NCBI GenBank assembly: GCA_020161135.1
Contig: JAIUOB010000001.1
Location: forward strand, 1-64,000
DNA: 64,000 bases
Direction of reading: 5' to 3'
Source of the DNA: Gemmatimonadota bacterium
GTDB lineage: Bacteria > Gemmatimonadota > Gemmatimonadetes > Gemmatimonadales > Gemmatimonadaceae
This document shows, in pieces, positions 40,657 through 49,253 of this stretch. The first letter of the stretch is position 1, and each line of letters begins with the position of its first letter. Under the pieces are notes generated by a model. That model saw only the letters and a program-made list of their open reading frames with translations, was not told the origin of the DNA and made no database searches. A program made the translations under genes and the position numbers.

Positions 40657-41450
40657 TCGCCCATCTCCCCGATGTGCAGCTGGGCTACGACGACCAGGGG
40701 GACGGCGTGCCGGTGCTGTTCCTGCACGGCTTCCCGCACGACCGGGGGCTGTGGAACGCGCAGCGATTGTCGCTCGCCAGCGAGGCACGCTGCATCGTGC
40801 CCGACCTGCGCGGTTTCGGGCAGTCGTCGACGCATGGCCCGTTCAGTGTCGACCAGTACGCCGACGACGCGGCCGCGCTGCTCGATCACCTGGGCATCGC
40901 CCAGGCGGTGGTGTGCGGGTTGTCGATGGGCGGCTACGTGGCCATGGCGTTCTGGCGTCGCCACGAGGCGCGGGTGCGGGCGCTGGTGTTGTGCGACACG
41001 CGCGCCGGCGCCGACAGCGACGAGGCGCGCGCGCGCCGCGACACGATGATCGCGCAGGCGCGACGCGAGGGCGCGGGCGCGATTGCCGAAGCGATGCTGC
41101 CGGGGATGGTGGGCGCCGAGACGCGGGCGCGCCGCGGTGACGTCGTCGCGGGGCTGCGCGCCATGATGAGCCGCCAGCCTACAGCGGGCATCGTGGGCGC
41201 GCTGCAGGCGCTGCGGGACCGGCCGGACTCACGGAGAACGCTCGGCACGATTAGCGTTCCCACGCTCGTGGTGGTCGGCGACGAGGATACGCTCACGCCG
41301 ACATCGGAGGCGCGCGCCATTGCGGAGGCGTTGCCCCCCGCAGCGCGGGTCCGCCTCGAGATCATCGCCGGCGCGGGCCATGTGCCGTGTGTCGAGCGCC
41401 CATCCGCCACGACGCACGCCCTCGCCGACTTCCTGCGCACGCTGGCATGA
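40653..41450 (+). CDS. Alpha/beta fold hydrolase
   Basis: This 265-residue enzyme has the canonical catalytic set: nucleophile elbow CGLSMGG with Ser91, acid in VGDEDTLTP, and base in AGHVPCVERP. LHGFPHDRGLW and DLRGFGQS are the lid-side and oxyanion regions. It resembles the 3-oxoadipate enol-lactonase/haloperoxidase-like group (SMGG elbow), but substrate is not assignable. It is the middle gene of a three-gene unit with 4-nt overlaps on both sides (AI-2E permease before, methyltransferase after). There is no signal peptide. Confidence 0.85.
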   Translation: MIAHLPDVQLGYDDQGDGVPVLFLHGFPHDRGLWNAQRLSLASEARCIVPDLRGFGQSSTHGPFSVDQYADDAAALLDHLGIAQAVVCGLSMGGYVAMAFWRRHEARVRALVLCDTRAGADSDEARARRDTMIAQARREGAGAIAEAMLPGMVGAETRARRGDVVAGLRAMMSRQPTAGIVGALQALRDRPDSRRTLGTISVPTLVVVGDEDTLTPTSEARAIAEALPPAARVRLEIIAGAGHVPCVERPSATTHALADFLRTLA

Positions 41451-42052
41451 CCTCTACGATCTCCGAAGCCGAACGCTCGCCCGCTGCCCGCATCGGGCAG
41501 GTGCTCTTCAAGAACCGCGGCTGGCTACCGGTGCCCTTCCTGCTGGTGCCGCTGCTGGTGCCGGGCACGCAGAGCGTCACCACGTGGGCGGTGGGGCTGT
41601 CGCTCGTGCTGCTGGGAGAGCTGGTCCGCACGGCCGGTGTCGCGGCGGCCGGCACCGTGACGCGCCGACGCTCGCGTGAGGTGCAGCGTCTCGTCACCTA
41701 CGGCGCGTTCGCCTGGTGCCGCAATCCGCTTTATGTGGGCAACTACCTGGCGTGGATGGGCTTCACGGTGGTGTCCGGCGTGTTCTGGTTCCTGCCGGTG
41801 GCCACGCTGGTCTTCGCCATCGAGTACACGCTGATCGTGCGGTACGAGGAAGGCGTGCTCGAGTCGATCTTCGGGCGCGAGTATCTCGAGTACAAGGCCC
41901 GCACACCGAGGTGGTTTGGGCGGCCGCCGGCCGGCGCCACGCAGGGCCCGCACGACTGGCGTGAAGCCATCTGGAGCGAGCGCTCGACCATCGGGCAGTA
42001 CGTCGTGCTGGGTGCGCTCTTCTGGTGGAAGGCGCGCGGCTGGACGATCTGA
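41447..42052 (+). CDS. Isoprenylcysteine/phospholipid methyltransferase-like membrane protein
   Basis: The 201-residue membrane protein has four or five spans and the ICMT/PEMT signature: YGAFAWCRNPLYVGNYLAW, then EYTLIVRYEEGVLESIFGREY and LEYKARTPRWF. Such enzymes methylate phospholipid headgroups or other substrates with SAM bound between the last helices. Which substrate is used is not readable. The ATG at 41447 overlaps the preceding hydrolase by 4 nt, which supports this start over the longer frame. A perfect terminator hairpin follows 13 bp after the stop. Confidence 0.82.
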   Translation: MTSTISEAERSPAARIGQVLFKNRGWLPVPFLLVPLLVPGTQSVTTWAVGLSLVLLGELVRTAGVAAAGTVTRRRSREVQRLVTYGAFAWCRNPLYVGNYLAWMGFTVVSGVFWFLPVATLVFAIEYTLIVRYEEGVLESIFGREYLEYKARTPRWFGRPPAGATQGPHDWREAIWSERSTIGQYVVLGALFWWKARGWTI

Positions 42053-42065
42053 CGAGCGCCCAGCC

Positions 42066-42099
42066 GGCAGCGGCGCGTCCCCGTGGACGCGCCGCTGCC
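42066..42099. terminator. Strong bidirectional terminator
   Basis: A perfect 15-bp stem, GGCAGCGGCGCGTCC (42066-42080) and GGACGCGCCGCTGCC (42085-42099), with a 4-nt CCGT loop sits between the convergent methyltransferase and ferredoxin genes. It is the best terminator-like hairpin in the window, though without T-tracts. Confidence 0.8.
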
Positions 42100-42103
42100 C
42101 ACC

Positions 42104-42367
42104 TCAGCGCGTGGGGCGCCCGGGCGGGGTGTCGCTGGTGAAGACCTCGCGGTTCTTCGCGACGTAGCTCTTGAGCGGCGTCGGCACGTCCTCCTCGGGG
42201 AAGATCGCCGTCACCGGGCACTCCGGCTCACAGGCCCCGCAGTCGATGCACTCGTCGGGGTGGATGTAGAGCTGATCGGCGCCCTCGTAGATGCAATCGA
42301 CCGGGCAGACGTCGACGCAGGACTTGTCCTTGACGGAGATGCAGGCTTCGGTGATGACGTAGGGCAT
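42104..42367 (-). CDS. fdxA: 7Fe (3Fe-4S plus 4Fe-4S) ferredoxin
   Basis: The 87-residue ferredoxin carries the N-terminal pattern of Cys9, Cys17, Cys21 and Cys25 (CISVKDKSCVDVCPVDC) followed by the classic CIDCGACEPECP. The spacing of seven residues after the first Cys is that of the FdxA/Azotobacter FdI type, with a [3Fe-4S] and a [4Fe-4S] cluster. A basic C-terminal tail follows. It transfers electrons at low potential in the cytoplasm. It stands alone on the minus strand, 96 bp from yhbY. Confidence 0.92.
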   Translation of the reverse strand: MPYVITEACISVKDKSCVDVCPVDCIYEGADQLYIHPDECIDCGACEPECPVTAIFPEEDVPTPLKSYVAKNREVFTSDTPPGRPTR

Positions 42368-42463
42368 GTGCGGGTCTCGGGTCGACGCGGCCGGCTGGAA
42401 TGAGCGGCTGAGGGGGAAGATAGTGGTACGACCGGGCTCGACAAGCGCGGTGCCAGCGCAGTC

Positions 42464-42769
42464 TCAGCGCCGCCAGGCGGGCGTCTCGCTGCGCGGCAGG
42501 GCGGGGTTGTGGCGGTACACCGTGAAGGTGCGACCGATGACCTGAACGACCTCGGTGCCCAGTTCGTTCGCGACGGCGTTCGCAGCCTCCTTGGCCGACA
42601 ACTCGCCGCCCTTGGCCACCTGCACCTTCACCAGTTCGTGCGTGCGCAGCACGTCATCGAGGCTCTTGAGCAGCGCCGGCGTGAGCCCGGCGTGCCCGAC
42701 GTGCACCTGCACGCTGAGATGGTGGGCCTCGGCGCGCAGGGCCGCGCGGTCTTTTCCGGTCATGCTCAT
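42464..42769 (-). CDS. YhbY-family RNA-binding (CRM) protein
   Basis: The 101-residue CRS1-YhbY domain protein carries ALRAEAHHLSVQVHVGHAGL, the conserved GKGGLT-like loop VAKGGELS and the strand VVQVIGRTFTVYRHNP. YhbY in E. coli (97 residues) binds pre-50S ribosomal subunits. The ATG at 42767-42769 overlaps the stop of the M23 peptidase gene as ATGA, so coupling picks this start over the ATG at 42761-42763. It completes a run of three genes on the minus strand. Confidence 0.88.
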   Translation of the reverse strand: MSMTGKDRAALRAEAHHLSVQVHVGHAGLTPALLKSLDDVLRTHELVKVQVAKGGELSAKEAANAVANELGTEVVQVIGRTFTVYRHNPALPRSETPAWRR

Positions 42770-43500
42770 GGCCAGCTCCAGTCGGGGACCGAGCGGGGGA
42801 TGCGTGGCGCAGGCGCCGGCGCGTCCGCACCGTCGGATGCGAAGAAAGTCATCGGGTTGATGGGCGGTCCACTCCACCAGGCGCGGCCCGCGGCGCGCTT
42901 CATCACCTGGAAGTGCAGATGCGGTGTGTCGCGCGGTGCGTTCCCCGTGGTGCCAACGTAGCCGATGACGTCGCCCTTGGCGATGCGCCGCCCCACCGCC
43001 ACGCCGACCGCGAGACGATCGAGGTGGGCGTAGTAGTACACGAACCGTGCTTCGGGGTCGGACGCGTAGATCGCGATACCGCCGACAGGCCCATCGGCGA
43101 GTCGTCCGATCGTCCCGTCGTCGGCGGCCCGCACGGGGGTGCCGCGCGGCGCGAGCAGGTCGAGCGCGGCGTGGATGCCGCCGTCGCGGCGCGCGGTGTA
43201 GCTGTCACGGACCTGGTCGCGCCTGAGGCCATCGACGGGCACCCGTAGCTGACGCGCCCACAGCGCGGCCAGGTCGTCGTCGGAGACGCCGTCACTACGC
43301 GGGCCCGCATGCGTCGGGACGCGGCGCGAGTTCACACCGGCGGGAGACGGTGCGGAGGGTGCCGCCGCCGGCAGCGGCGCCGGTGCGAGTGGCGTGAGGG
43401 GCCGTCCGCAGGCGGCCACGACGAGCAGAAGGCCGCACGACGCGGCCCGACGCAACGCGGCCCGACACAACGCGACGCGGCGCGCCGCGCGGCCCCGCAC
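42766..43500 (-). CDS. M23-family murein peptidase lipoprotein
   Basis: This 244-residue protein has a lipoprotein signal peptide (LLLVVAACG) and an LytM/M23 domain with HAALDLLAPRGTP (HxxxD zinc ligands) and HLHFQ (second His motif). M23 enzymes cut peptidoglycan cross-links. An N-terminal Arg-rich start is coded by imperfect GACGCAACGCGGCCC-type repeats. It starts at GTG 43498-43500, immediately adjacent to the ACP-like gene's stop at 43501, and its stop overlaps yhbY by 4 nt. Confidence 0.88.
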   Translation of the reverse strand: MRGRAARRVALCRAALRRAASCGLLLVVAACGRPLTPLAPAPLPAAAPSAPSPAGVNSRRVPTHAGPRSDGVSDDDLAALWARQLRVPVDGLRRDQVRDSYTARRDGGIHAALDLLAPRGTPVRAADDGTIGRLADGPVGGIAIYASDPEARFVYYYAHLDRLAVGVAVGRRIAKGDVIGYVGTTGNAPRDTPHLHFQVMKRAAGRAWWSGPPINPMTFFASDGADAPAPAPRIPRSVPDWSWP

Positions 43501-43914
43501 TCAGCCCTTCACCACCTCGGGCCGGAAGAATGGCTCGAGGTAGCGCAGCAGGTCGTCCACGGAGCGGACATTGGCCTTGAGCGTGTCCAGCTCGGTCGCA
43601 CGCGGCAGGCGGGCGCCGGCCCGGTCGGCGATGACGAGCACCGCGTCTTCGAGGTCGAGATCGACCAGGCCATAGACGCGTTCGAGGTCGTCCGACGGGT
43701 TGACGATGTAGTGGGGCTCGACCACCCCGTGGCGCTCGGCCAGATAGTGATAGACCTGGGACAGCAGCACCTCGGGATACCGCCCCCGGAACGCGTCACG
43801 GAAGCGCGACAGGCCATCCCGCTCGATGGACGCACGGTTCATGCGCTGCGCCCGCACGAGCGCAACGACACCGACCAGCAGCACCACGACAGCCACGACG
43901 ACGGTCAGACGCAC
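43501..43914 (-). CDS. Membrane-anchored ACP-like (DUF1493-type) protein
   Basis: This 137-residue protein has an N-terminal helix (residues 3-21; VVVAVVVLLVGVVALV) and a cytoplasmic or periplasmic domain ending VRSVDDLLRYLEPFF. Its shape, LVDLDLEDAVLVIADRAGARLP then TVxDL-like VRSVDDLL, resembles acyl carrier proteins of the DUF1493 type, but there is no phosphopantetheine serine: the usual DSL spot has DLED. So it would not carry an acyl chain. Function is unknown. It is transcribed with the M23 lipoprotein and yhbY. The start is GTG at 43912-43914. Family assignment is tentative. Confidence 0.55.
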   Translation of the reverse strand: MRLTVVVAVVVLLVGVVALVRAQRMNRASIERDGLSRFRDAFRGRYPEVLLSQVYHYLAERHGVVEPHYIVNPSDDLERVYGLVDLDLEDAVLVIADRAGARLPRATELDTLKANVRSVDDLLRYLEPFFRPEVVKG

Positions 43915-44070
43915 GGCTGGGATTGTCCTCGGAGCGGGGAGAGTGACGCGAGGCGGGAATCAACGGCGGAGGTGACACACATCGCAACGCCGCAATTTTC
44001 ATAGACTAGCATCGGGGGGCCCGCAGCGAAACAGGCGAGCTCGTCTGTCAGGCGCGCATTAATTCGTGCA
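43915..44070. promoter_or_regulatory. Upstream divergent region, ACP-like gene / suf operon
   Basis: This 156-bp stretch is AT-richer than its surroundings. It must hold the promoter of the minus-strand ACP-like gene. A possible -10 region on the minus strand, TAGTCTATG, is the complement of 44000-44008. No palindrome stands out in this part; the sufR operator lies just downstream. Confidence 0.35.
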
Positions 44071-44108
44071 GGGTTTTGTTGACGTATCGCATAAACCCGA
44101 GCTAGATT
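44071..44108 (+). promoter_or_regulatory. sufR: sufR promoter with overlapping palindrome; leaderless transcript likely
   Basis: TTGACG (44079-44084), an 18-nt spacer and TAGATT (44103-44108) form a good promoter (5/6 and 4/6 matches). A +1 about 7 nt later falls on the sufR ATG at 44116, and no ribosome site precedes it, so the mRNA is probably leaderless. GGGTTT (44071-44076) and AAACCC (44093-44098) are a perfect inverted pair around the -35, a likely SufR autoregulatory operator. Confidence 0.6.
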
Positions 44109-44115
44109 GTCGCCC

Positions 44116-44790
44116 ATGGATGATGTGATCGGCGCGCTGAGTGGCTTTCGCGGCATGCGGGCCGACCTGCTGGTGGCGCTCAAGAAGACGCCGAACTGCT
44201 CGGCCCATGAGTTGGCTGAGCAGTTCGGGGTCACGGCCAACGCGCTGCGACGGCACCTCAAGGCACTCGAGGATGATGGGCTGGTGCGCTACCGCCGTGA
44301 TGTGCGCGGCGTGGGCGCGCCCGTGTACGTGTACACGCTGACCCCGGCGGGGGAGGCACTGTTCCCGCGGCGGTATGCGCCGGCCCTGGCCTCGGCCATC
44401 GAGGCGGTGCGGGCGCAGGGGGGCACGGCTGCGGTGCAGGCGCTGTTGGATGGTCAGTGGGAGCAGTTGGCGTCGGAAGCGGCGCCGGTGTTGGCCGGCG
44501 TGCCGGCCGAGGAACGTTTGCCCCTGGTGGCGGAGTTGCTCACCGCACGGGGCTACATGGCGGAAGCCGAGGCAGGAGGCGCGCCGGCGGGTGGCACGCT
44601 GCGGGTGTTCAACTGCGCGCTGCGCGACATCGTCGAGCGCGTGCCGGAAGTGTGCGCCGCCGAGGCGCGCTTCGTGGAGCGGATGCTCGGGGCGCCGGTG
44701 GTGCGCCGCGCACATCGGCGGGAAGGGTGCGGGCGGTGTGAGTACGTGGTGGCAGATCCTCATTCGACGGCGCTACAGGAGCAGGCATGA
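44116..44790 (+). CDS. sufR: SufR-family Fe-S-responsive transcriptional regulator
   Basis: The 224-residue protein has an N-terminal winged helix (about residues 15-80; [26 protein letters not shown]) and a C-terminal domain with cysteines at 167, 180, 205 and 208 in the SufR pattern ([19 protein letters not shown]). SufR binds a [4Fe-4S] cluster and represses the suf operon when cluster supply is adequate. ATG 44116 (MDDVIGAL) is the start, preferred over TTG 44107. The stop overlaps sufB by 4 nt, making it the first gene of the operon it controls. Confidence 0.9.
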   Translation: MDDVIGALSGFRGMRADLLVALKKTPNCSAHELAEQFGVTANALRRHLKALEDDGLVRYRRDVRGVGAPVYVYTLTPAGEALFPRRYAPALASAIEAVRAQGGTAAVQALLDGQWEQLASEAAPVLAGVPAEERLPLVAELLTARGYMAEAEAGGAPAGGTLRVFNCALRDIVERVPEVCAAEARFVERMLGAPVVRRAHRREGCGRCEYVVADPHSTALQEQA

Positions 44791-46220
44791 GTTCGACCAT
44801 CGAGCAACTGGTCAATCGCGAGTACCAGTACGGCTTCACGACGGACATCGAGGCGGACACGTTGCCGCCCGGGCTCACCGAGGACACTGTGCGCTTCATC
44901 TCGGCCAAGAAGCAGGAGCCCGAGTGGCTGCTCGAGTGGCGGCTCAAGGCGTTCCGCCGCTGGCAGACGATGACCGAGCCGCACTGGGCCAACCTGCACT
45001 ATCCGCCCATCGACTATCAGGCGGCGAGCTACTACAGCGCGCCCAAGTCGGTGAAGCCGCTGGCGTCGCTCGACGAGGTCGATCCGGCGCTGCTCGAGAC
45101 GTACAGCAAGCTCGGCATCTCGCTCACGGAGCAGAAGCGCCTGGCGGGCGTGGCCGTCGACGCGGTGTTCGATTCCGTGTCGGTGGGCACGACGTTCAAG
45201 GAGGAGCTCGGCAAGCACGGCGTGATCTTCATGTCGTTCGGCGAGGCGGTGCGCGAGCATCCCGAGCTGGTGCAGCAGTATCTCGGCTCGGTGGTGCCGT
45301 ACAGCGACAACTTCTTCGCGGCGCTCAACAGCGCGGTGTTCTCGGACGGGTCGTTCTGCTACATCCCGAAGGGGGTGCGGTGCCCGATGGAGCTGAGCAC
45401 GTACTTCCGCATCAACGCGGCGGAGACGGGCCAGTTCGAGCGCACGCTCATCGTGGCCGACGAAGGGTCGTACGTGAGCTACCTGGAAGGGTGCACCGCG
45501 CCGAAGCGCGACACCAACCAGCTGCATGCCGCCGTCGTGGAGATCGTCGCGCTCGACAACGCCACCGTGAAGTACAGCACCGTGCAGAACTGGTATGCCG
45601 GTGACGAGCACGGCGTGGGCGGCATCTTCAACTTCGTCACGAAGCGCGGCAAGGCGATGACGAACGCCAAGATCTCGTGGACCCAGGTCGAGACCGGCTC
45701 CGCGATCACGTGGAAGTACCCGAGCGTGATCCTGCAGGGCGACAACAGCGTCGGCGAGTTCTACTCGGTGGCCGTGGCCAGCAAGAAGCAGCAGGCCGAC
45801 ACGGGCACGAAGATGATCCACATCGGCCGCAACACGAAGAGCACGATCGTGTCGAAGGGGATCAGCGCGATGCAGGGGCAGAACAGCTACCGCGGCAAGG
45901 TGCAGATCCTGCCCAAGGCGCACGGGGCACGCAACTACACGCAGTGCGACTCGATGCTGGTGGGGAACCAGTGCGGCGCGCACACGTTCCCGTACGTCGA
46001 GGTCGGCAACAACAGCGCCACGCTCGAGCACGAGGCCTCGACCAGCAAGATCGGCGAAGACCAGATCTTCTACCTGAAGGCACGCGGGCTCGATGCCGAG
46101 CAGGCCGTGAGCATGATCGTGAGCGGCTTCTGCAAGGAAGTGTTCAAGGAGCTGCCGATGGAGTTCGCGCTGGAGGCGCAGCAGCTGCTGGGCATCACGC
46201 TCGAAGGATCCGTCGGCTGA
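44787..46220 (+). CDS. sufB: Fe-S cluster assembly protein SufB
   Basis: This 477-residue scaffold subunit of the SufBCD complex has family motifs [19 protein letters not shown] [54 protein letters not shown] and the C-terminal [22 protein letters not shown]. SufB receives sulfur from SufS/SufU and builds clusters with SufC and SufD. The ATG overlaps the sufR stop. The product is complete, close to the 470-495 residues of the family. A 129-bp gap with an unusual G-rich insert separates it from sufC. Confidence 0.97.
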   Translation: MSSTIEQLVNREYQYGFTTDIEADTLPPGLTEDTVRFISAKKQEPEWLLEWRLKAFRRWQTMTEPHWANLHYPPIDYQAASYYSAPKSVKPLASLDEVDPALLETYSKLGISLTEQKRLAGVAVDAVFDSVSVGTTFKEELGKHGVIFMSFGEAVREHPELVQQYLGSVVPYSDNFFAALNSAVFSDGSFCYIPKGVRCPMELSTYFRINAAETGQFERTLIVADEGSYVSYLEGCTAPKRDTNQLHAAVVEIVALDNATVKYSTVQNWYAGDEHGVGGIFNFVTKRGKAMTNAKISWTQVETGSAITWKYPSVILQGDNSVGEFYSVAVASKKQQADTGTKMIHIGRNTKSTIVSKGISAMQGQNSYRGKVQILPKAHGARNYTQCDSMLVGNQCGAHTFPYVEVGNNSATLEHEASTSKIGEDQIFYLKARGLDAEQAVSMIVSGFCKEVFKELPMEFALEAQQLLGITLEGSVG

Positions 46221-46235
46221 CCGACGGCTGAACCG

Positions 46236-46322
46236 ATCAGTTCCTGGGTTGTGGGTTTGGGTTTTGGGGGGGTGCACTCCCGACTCGGCACGCGAACCCA
46301 CCACACGACACCAATCAGTTCC
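46236..46322. repeat. G-quadruplex-capable insert flanked by 9-bp direct repeats
   Basis: In the 129-bp sufB-sufC gap, ATCAGTTCC occurs at 46236-46244 and 46314-46322. Between them lie four G-tracts (46246-46248, 46253-46255, 46259-46261, 46266-46272) with loops of 4, 3 and 4 nt: a canonical G-quadruplex motif on the coding strand. GTGGGTT near the start and AACCCACC near the end form an imperfect inverted pair. The direct repeats are the size of a target-site duplication, so this may be a small mobile insert. Confidence 0.55.
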
Positions 46323-46349
46323 CCTCTCTCGCTCCACGCGATCCATCAT

Positions 46350-47099
46350 ATGCTGCAGATCACGGACCTCCACGCCGCCATCGACGGCAAGCCGATCCTC
46401 AAGGGCCTCTCCCTCACGGTCAACGCGGGCGAAGTGCACGCGGTCATGGGGCCGAACGGCTCGGGCAAGAGCACGCTGGCCCAGGTGCTCGCCGGCCACC
46501 CGGCCTACGAGATCACGGGCGGCGAGGTGCTCTACAAGGGTGAGAACCTGCTCGAGATGGATCCCGAAGTGCGGGCCCAGTCGGGGGTGTTCCTCGCGTT
46601 CCAGTATCCCGTCGAGATCCCCGGCGTGACCAACGCGTACTTCCTGCGGGCCGCGTACAACGAGATCCGCAAGGCGAAGGGTGAGGAGGAAGTCGATCCG
46701 ATGGAGTTCCTCGACCTGGTCGAGGAGAAGCTCAAGCTGGTCGACATGGATGCGTCGATGCTGCACCGCTCGGTGAACGCGGGCTTCTCGGGTGGCGAGA
46801 AGAAGCGCAATGAAATTCTCCAGATGGCGGTGCTGCAGCCGACGCTGGCGATCCTCGACGAGACCGACTCGGGGCTCGACATCGACGCGCTGCGCATCGT
46901 GGCGCAGGGCGTGAATGCGCTCAAGCGGCCGGACACGGCGACCATCGTGGTGACGCACTACCAGCGGCTGCTCAACTACATCGTGCCGGACCAGGTGCAT
47001 GTGCTGGCGGGCGGCCGGATCATCAAGAGCGGCGACAAGTCGCTGGCGCTCGAGCTCGAGAGCCGTGGCTACGACTGGCTGCTGGAGGCGGTGGCGTGA
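46350..47099 (+). CDS. sufC: Fe-S cluster assembly ATPase SufC
   Basis: This 249-residue ABC-type ATPase has Walker A GPNGSGKST, the signature NAGFSGGEKKRNEILQM, Walker B LAILDETDSGLDIDAL and the switch His in VVTHYQRLL. It powers the SufBCD scaffold. The start is the ATG at 46350 (MLQITDLHA), as the open frame upstream covers the G-rich insert. No ribosome site is obvious nearby; a G-quadruplex-capable stretch lies about 80 nt upstream. The stop overlaps the sufD GTG by 4 nt. Confidence 0.96.
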   Translation: MLQITDLHAAIDGKPILKGLSLTVNAGEVHAVMGPNGSGKSTLAQVLAGHPAYEITGGEVLYKGENLLEMDPEVRAQSGVFLAFQYPVEIPGVTNAYFLRAAYNEIRKAKGEEEVDPMEFLDLVEEKLKLVDMDASMLHRSVNAGFSGGEKKRNEILQMAVLQPTLAILDETDSGLDIDALRIVAQGVNALKRPDTATIVVTHYQRLLNYIVPDQVHVLAGGRIIKSGDKSLALELESRGYDWLLEAVA

Positions 47100-48406
47100 C
47101 GCAGGGGCTGCGATTCGCCGAGCTGGCGGTCGAGGCCACGGCGGCCACGGCGCCGGCCCCCGTGCAGGCATTCCGCGCCGCCGGCGCGGAGGCCTTCCAG
47201 CGGCTGGGCTTTCCAACGACGCGTGAGGAGGACTGGCACTACACGAACGTGTCGGCCATCTCGTCGGCCACGTATCGCCCGGCGGGTGAGGGCGCGGCCG
47301 ATGCCCTCGATGCCGACGCGCTCACGCCGTTCCTCATCGACGCCTCGTGGCCGCGCCTGGTGTTCGTGAACGGCCGCTATGCGCCGGCGCTTTCGACACC
47401 GGACGCGATGCCGTCCGGCGTGCGGGTGCTCGACCTGGCGACGGCCGCGGCGCAGGACCCCGAGTTCGTCGCGCGGTACCTCGGGCACGCGGCGCCGGCC
47501 ACGCGTGATGGCTTCACGGCGCTCAATGCCGCCTTTGCCGGCACGGGCGCGGTGGTGCATGTGGCGAAGGAGATGGTGGTCGACACGCCGATTCACCTGC
47601 TGCACGTGACCGACGCGCGCGGTGAGGGGATGATGCACCATCCGCGGCACCTGCTGGTGGCCGAGCGGCATGCGAAGGCCTTCGTGCTGGAGAGCCACGT
47701 GCACCTGGCCGACGTGCCGTACTTCACCAACGCGGTGGTCGAGGTCGCCGTGGAGGACGGCGCGACGCTGCAGCTGGTGCGCATCCAGCGTGAAGCCCGC
47801 CAGGCGCATCACGTGAGCACGGTGGAGGCACGGCAGGGGCGCGACAGCCACTTCCTGACGTTCACCTTCCAGACCGGCGCGGCCCTGTCGCGCAGCAACG
47901 TGTACACGGTGCTGGCGGGGACGGGGTGTGGCTGCACGCTCAACGGCCTGTACATGCTGGATGGCGCGCAGCACGGCGACCACCAGACGCGCGTGGAGCA
48001 CGTCGAGGAGAACTGCTTCAGCCGCGAAGTGTACAAGGGGCTGCTCGACGACCGGTCGCACGGGGTGTTCAACGGCAAGGTGTACGTGCACCCGGCCGCG
48101 CAGAAGACCGACGGGAAGCAGACCAACCAGACGCTGCTGCTGTCGGAGACCGCGCAGGTGGACACGAAGCCGCAGCTCGAGATCTTCGCCGACGACGTGA
48201 AGTGCACGCACGGCGCGACCGTGGGGCGCATCGACGAGACGGCGCGCTTCTACCTCGAAAGCCGTGGCGTGAGCCGCGCGCTCGCGCGCCAGCTGCTCAT
48301 GTACGCGTTCGCCGCCGACGTGCTCGAGACCATCGGGCACCCGACCATCGTGGAGGCGCTCGAGCAGCTCACCATCGAGCGCTTCACCGGCAGCACCAGT
48401 CACTGA
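47096..48406 (+). CDS. sufD: Fe-S cluster assembly protein SufD
   Basis: The 436-residue partner of SufB shares its right-handed beta-helix core. Family marks are an N-terminal FPTTREEDWHYTNVSAI, the middle VHLADVPYFTNAVVEVAVEDGA and the C-terminal DDVKCTHGATVGRIDETARFY. SufD has no cofactor of its own, but the SufB-SufD interface is where clusters are assembled. Start GTG 47096 lies within the sufC stop. sufU starts 17 bp after the stop. Confidence 0.96.
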   Translation: MTQGLRFAELAVEATAATAPAPVQAFRAAGAEAFQRLGFPTTREEDWHYTNVSAISSATYRPAGEGAADALDADALTPFLIDASWPRLVFVNGRYAPALSTPDAMPSGVRVLDLATAAAQDPEFVARYLGHAAPATRDGFTALNAAFAGTGAVVHVAKEMVVDTPIHLLHVTDARGEGMMHHPRHLLVAERHAKAFVLESHVHLADVPYFTNAVVEVAVEDGATLQLVRIQREARQAHHVSTVEARQGRDSHFLTFTFQTGAALSRSNVYTVLAGTGCGCTLNGLYMLDGAQHGDHQTRVEHVEENCFSREVYKGLLDDRSHGVFNGKVYVHPAAQKTDGKQTNQTLLLSETAQVDTKPQLEIFADDVKCTHGATVGRIDETARFYLESRGVSRALARQLLMYAFAADVLETIGHPTIVEALEQLTIERFTGSTSH

Positions 48407-48423
48407 GGCCTGAGGCAACCCGC

Positions 48424-48885
48424 ATGTCCGACCTCCAGGAGCTTTACCAGTCGGTCATTCTCGACCACAACCGCAAGCCACGGAACTTCGGTCCGCTCGA
48501 GGGCGCGAACCGTGGCGCCGACGGGCGCAACCCGTTGTGCGGTGACGAGGTGCACGTCGACCTGCGGGTGGAGGACGACGTGATTCGCGAGGTGAAGTTC
48601 AGCGGGCACGGGTGCGCCATCTCGAAGGCGTCGGCGTCGCTCATGACCGCCGCGGTGAAGGGGAAGTCGCGGGCGGAGGCGGAGGCGCTGTTCCAGCGCT
48701 TCCATGCCCTCGTGCTGGGGCAGGACGAGGCGGGGGGCAAGGACCTCGGCCAGCTCGTGGTGTTCTCCGGCGTGTCGCGCTTCCCGGTGCGTGTGAAGTG
48801 CGCGTCGCTGGCGTGGCACACCCTCAAGGCGGCGCTCGAGCGTGACGGTGGTGTGCCGGCCGTCGACGCCGTCAGCACGGAGTGA
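48424..48885 (+). CDS. sufU: SufU-type sulfur-transfer / scaffold protein (first copy)
   Basis: The 153-residue protein has the three zinc/sulfur-accepting cysteines and aspartate of SufU: Cys39 and Asp41 in NPLCGDE, Cys64 in GHGCAISKAS and Cys126 in VKCASLAWHT. An insertion around residues 95-120 (SufU-type, absent from IscU) is present. SufU accepts persulfide from SufS. ATG 48424 (MSDLQELYQ) is the start; a Rieske gene overlaps the end by 4 nt. Confidence 0.93.
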   Translation: MSDLQELYQSVILDHNRKPRNFGPLEGANRGADGRNPLCGDEVHVDLRVEDDVIREVKFSGHGCAISKASASLMTAAVKGKSRAEAEALFQRFHALVLGQDEAGGKDLGQLVVFSGVSRFPVRVKCASLAWHTLKAALERDGGVPAVDAVSTE

Positions 48886-49253
48886 GCGGCGGCCACGACG
48901 CGACGGCGGCCTGGGTGGCCGCCGTGGCACTGGACGCGCTGGACGAGTCGCTGCCGACCTCGGTGGTGCTCGACGACGGACGCCGGCTGTGCCTGGTGCG
49001 CGAGGGCGCGACCGTGCACGCGATGGAGGACCGGTGTCCGCACCGCGACTTCGCCCTGTCGGGTGGCGACGTGGTGGCGCCCTGTGTGATCGAGTGTCCG
49101 TGGCATGGCGCGCGCTTCGACCTGCGCACCGGCGCCGTGCTTCAGGGACCCGCGACCGACGCCGTGCCCGTGTATCCCGTGCAGGTCACCGACGGCATGG
49201 TGTTCGTCGGCCGCCCCACCGGGGATCCTGACGCAAAGGATGTGGCATCATGA
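48882..49253 (+). CDS. Rieske-type [2Fe-2S] protein in the suf operon
   Basis: The 123-residue protein shows one Rieske [2Fe-2S] site: CPHRDFALSGGDVV (Cys-Pro-His) and CPWHGARFDLRTG (Cys-Pro-Trp-His). It resembles the small ferredoxin-like subunits of nitrite reductase/dioxygenase systems. Start GTG 48882 overlaps the sufU stop, and the stop overlaps sufS by 4 nt. It might donate electrons for cluster assembly or be a client placed in the operon; no partner reductase is next to it. It has no signal peptide. Confidence 0.9.
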   Translation: MSGGHDATAAWVAAVALDALDESLPTSVVLDDGRRLCLVREGATVHAMEDRCPHRDFALSGGDVVAPCVIECPWHGARFDLRTGAVLQGPATDAVPVYPVQVTDGMVFVGRPTGDPDAKDVAS

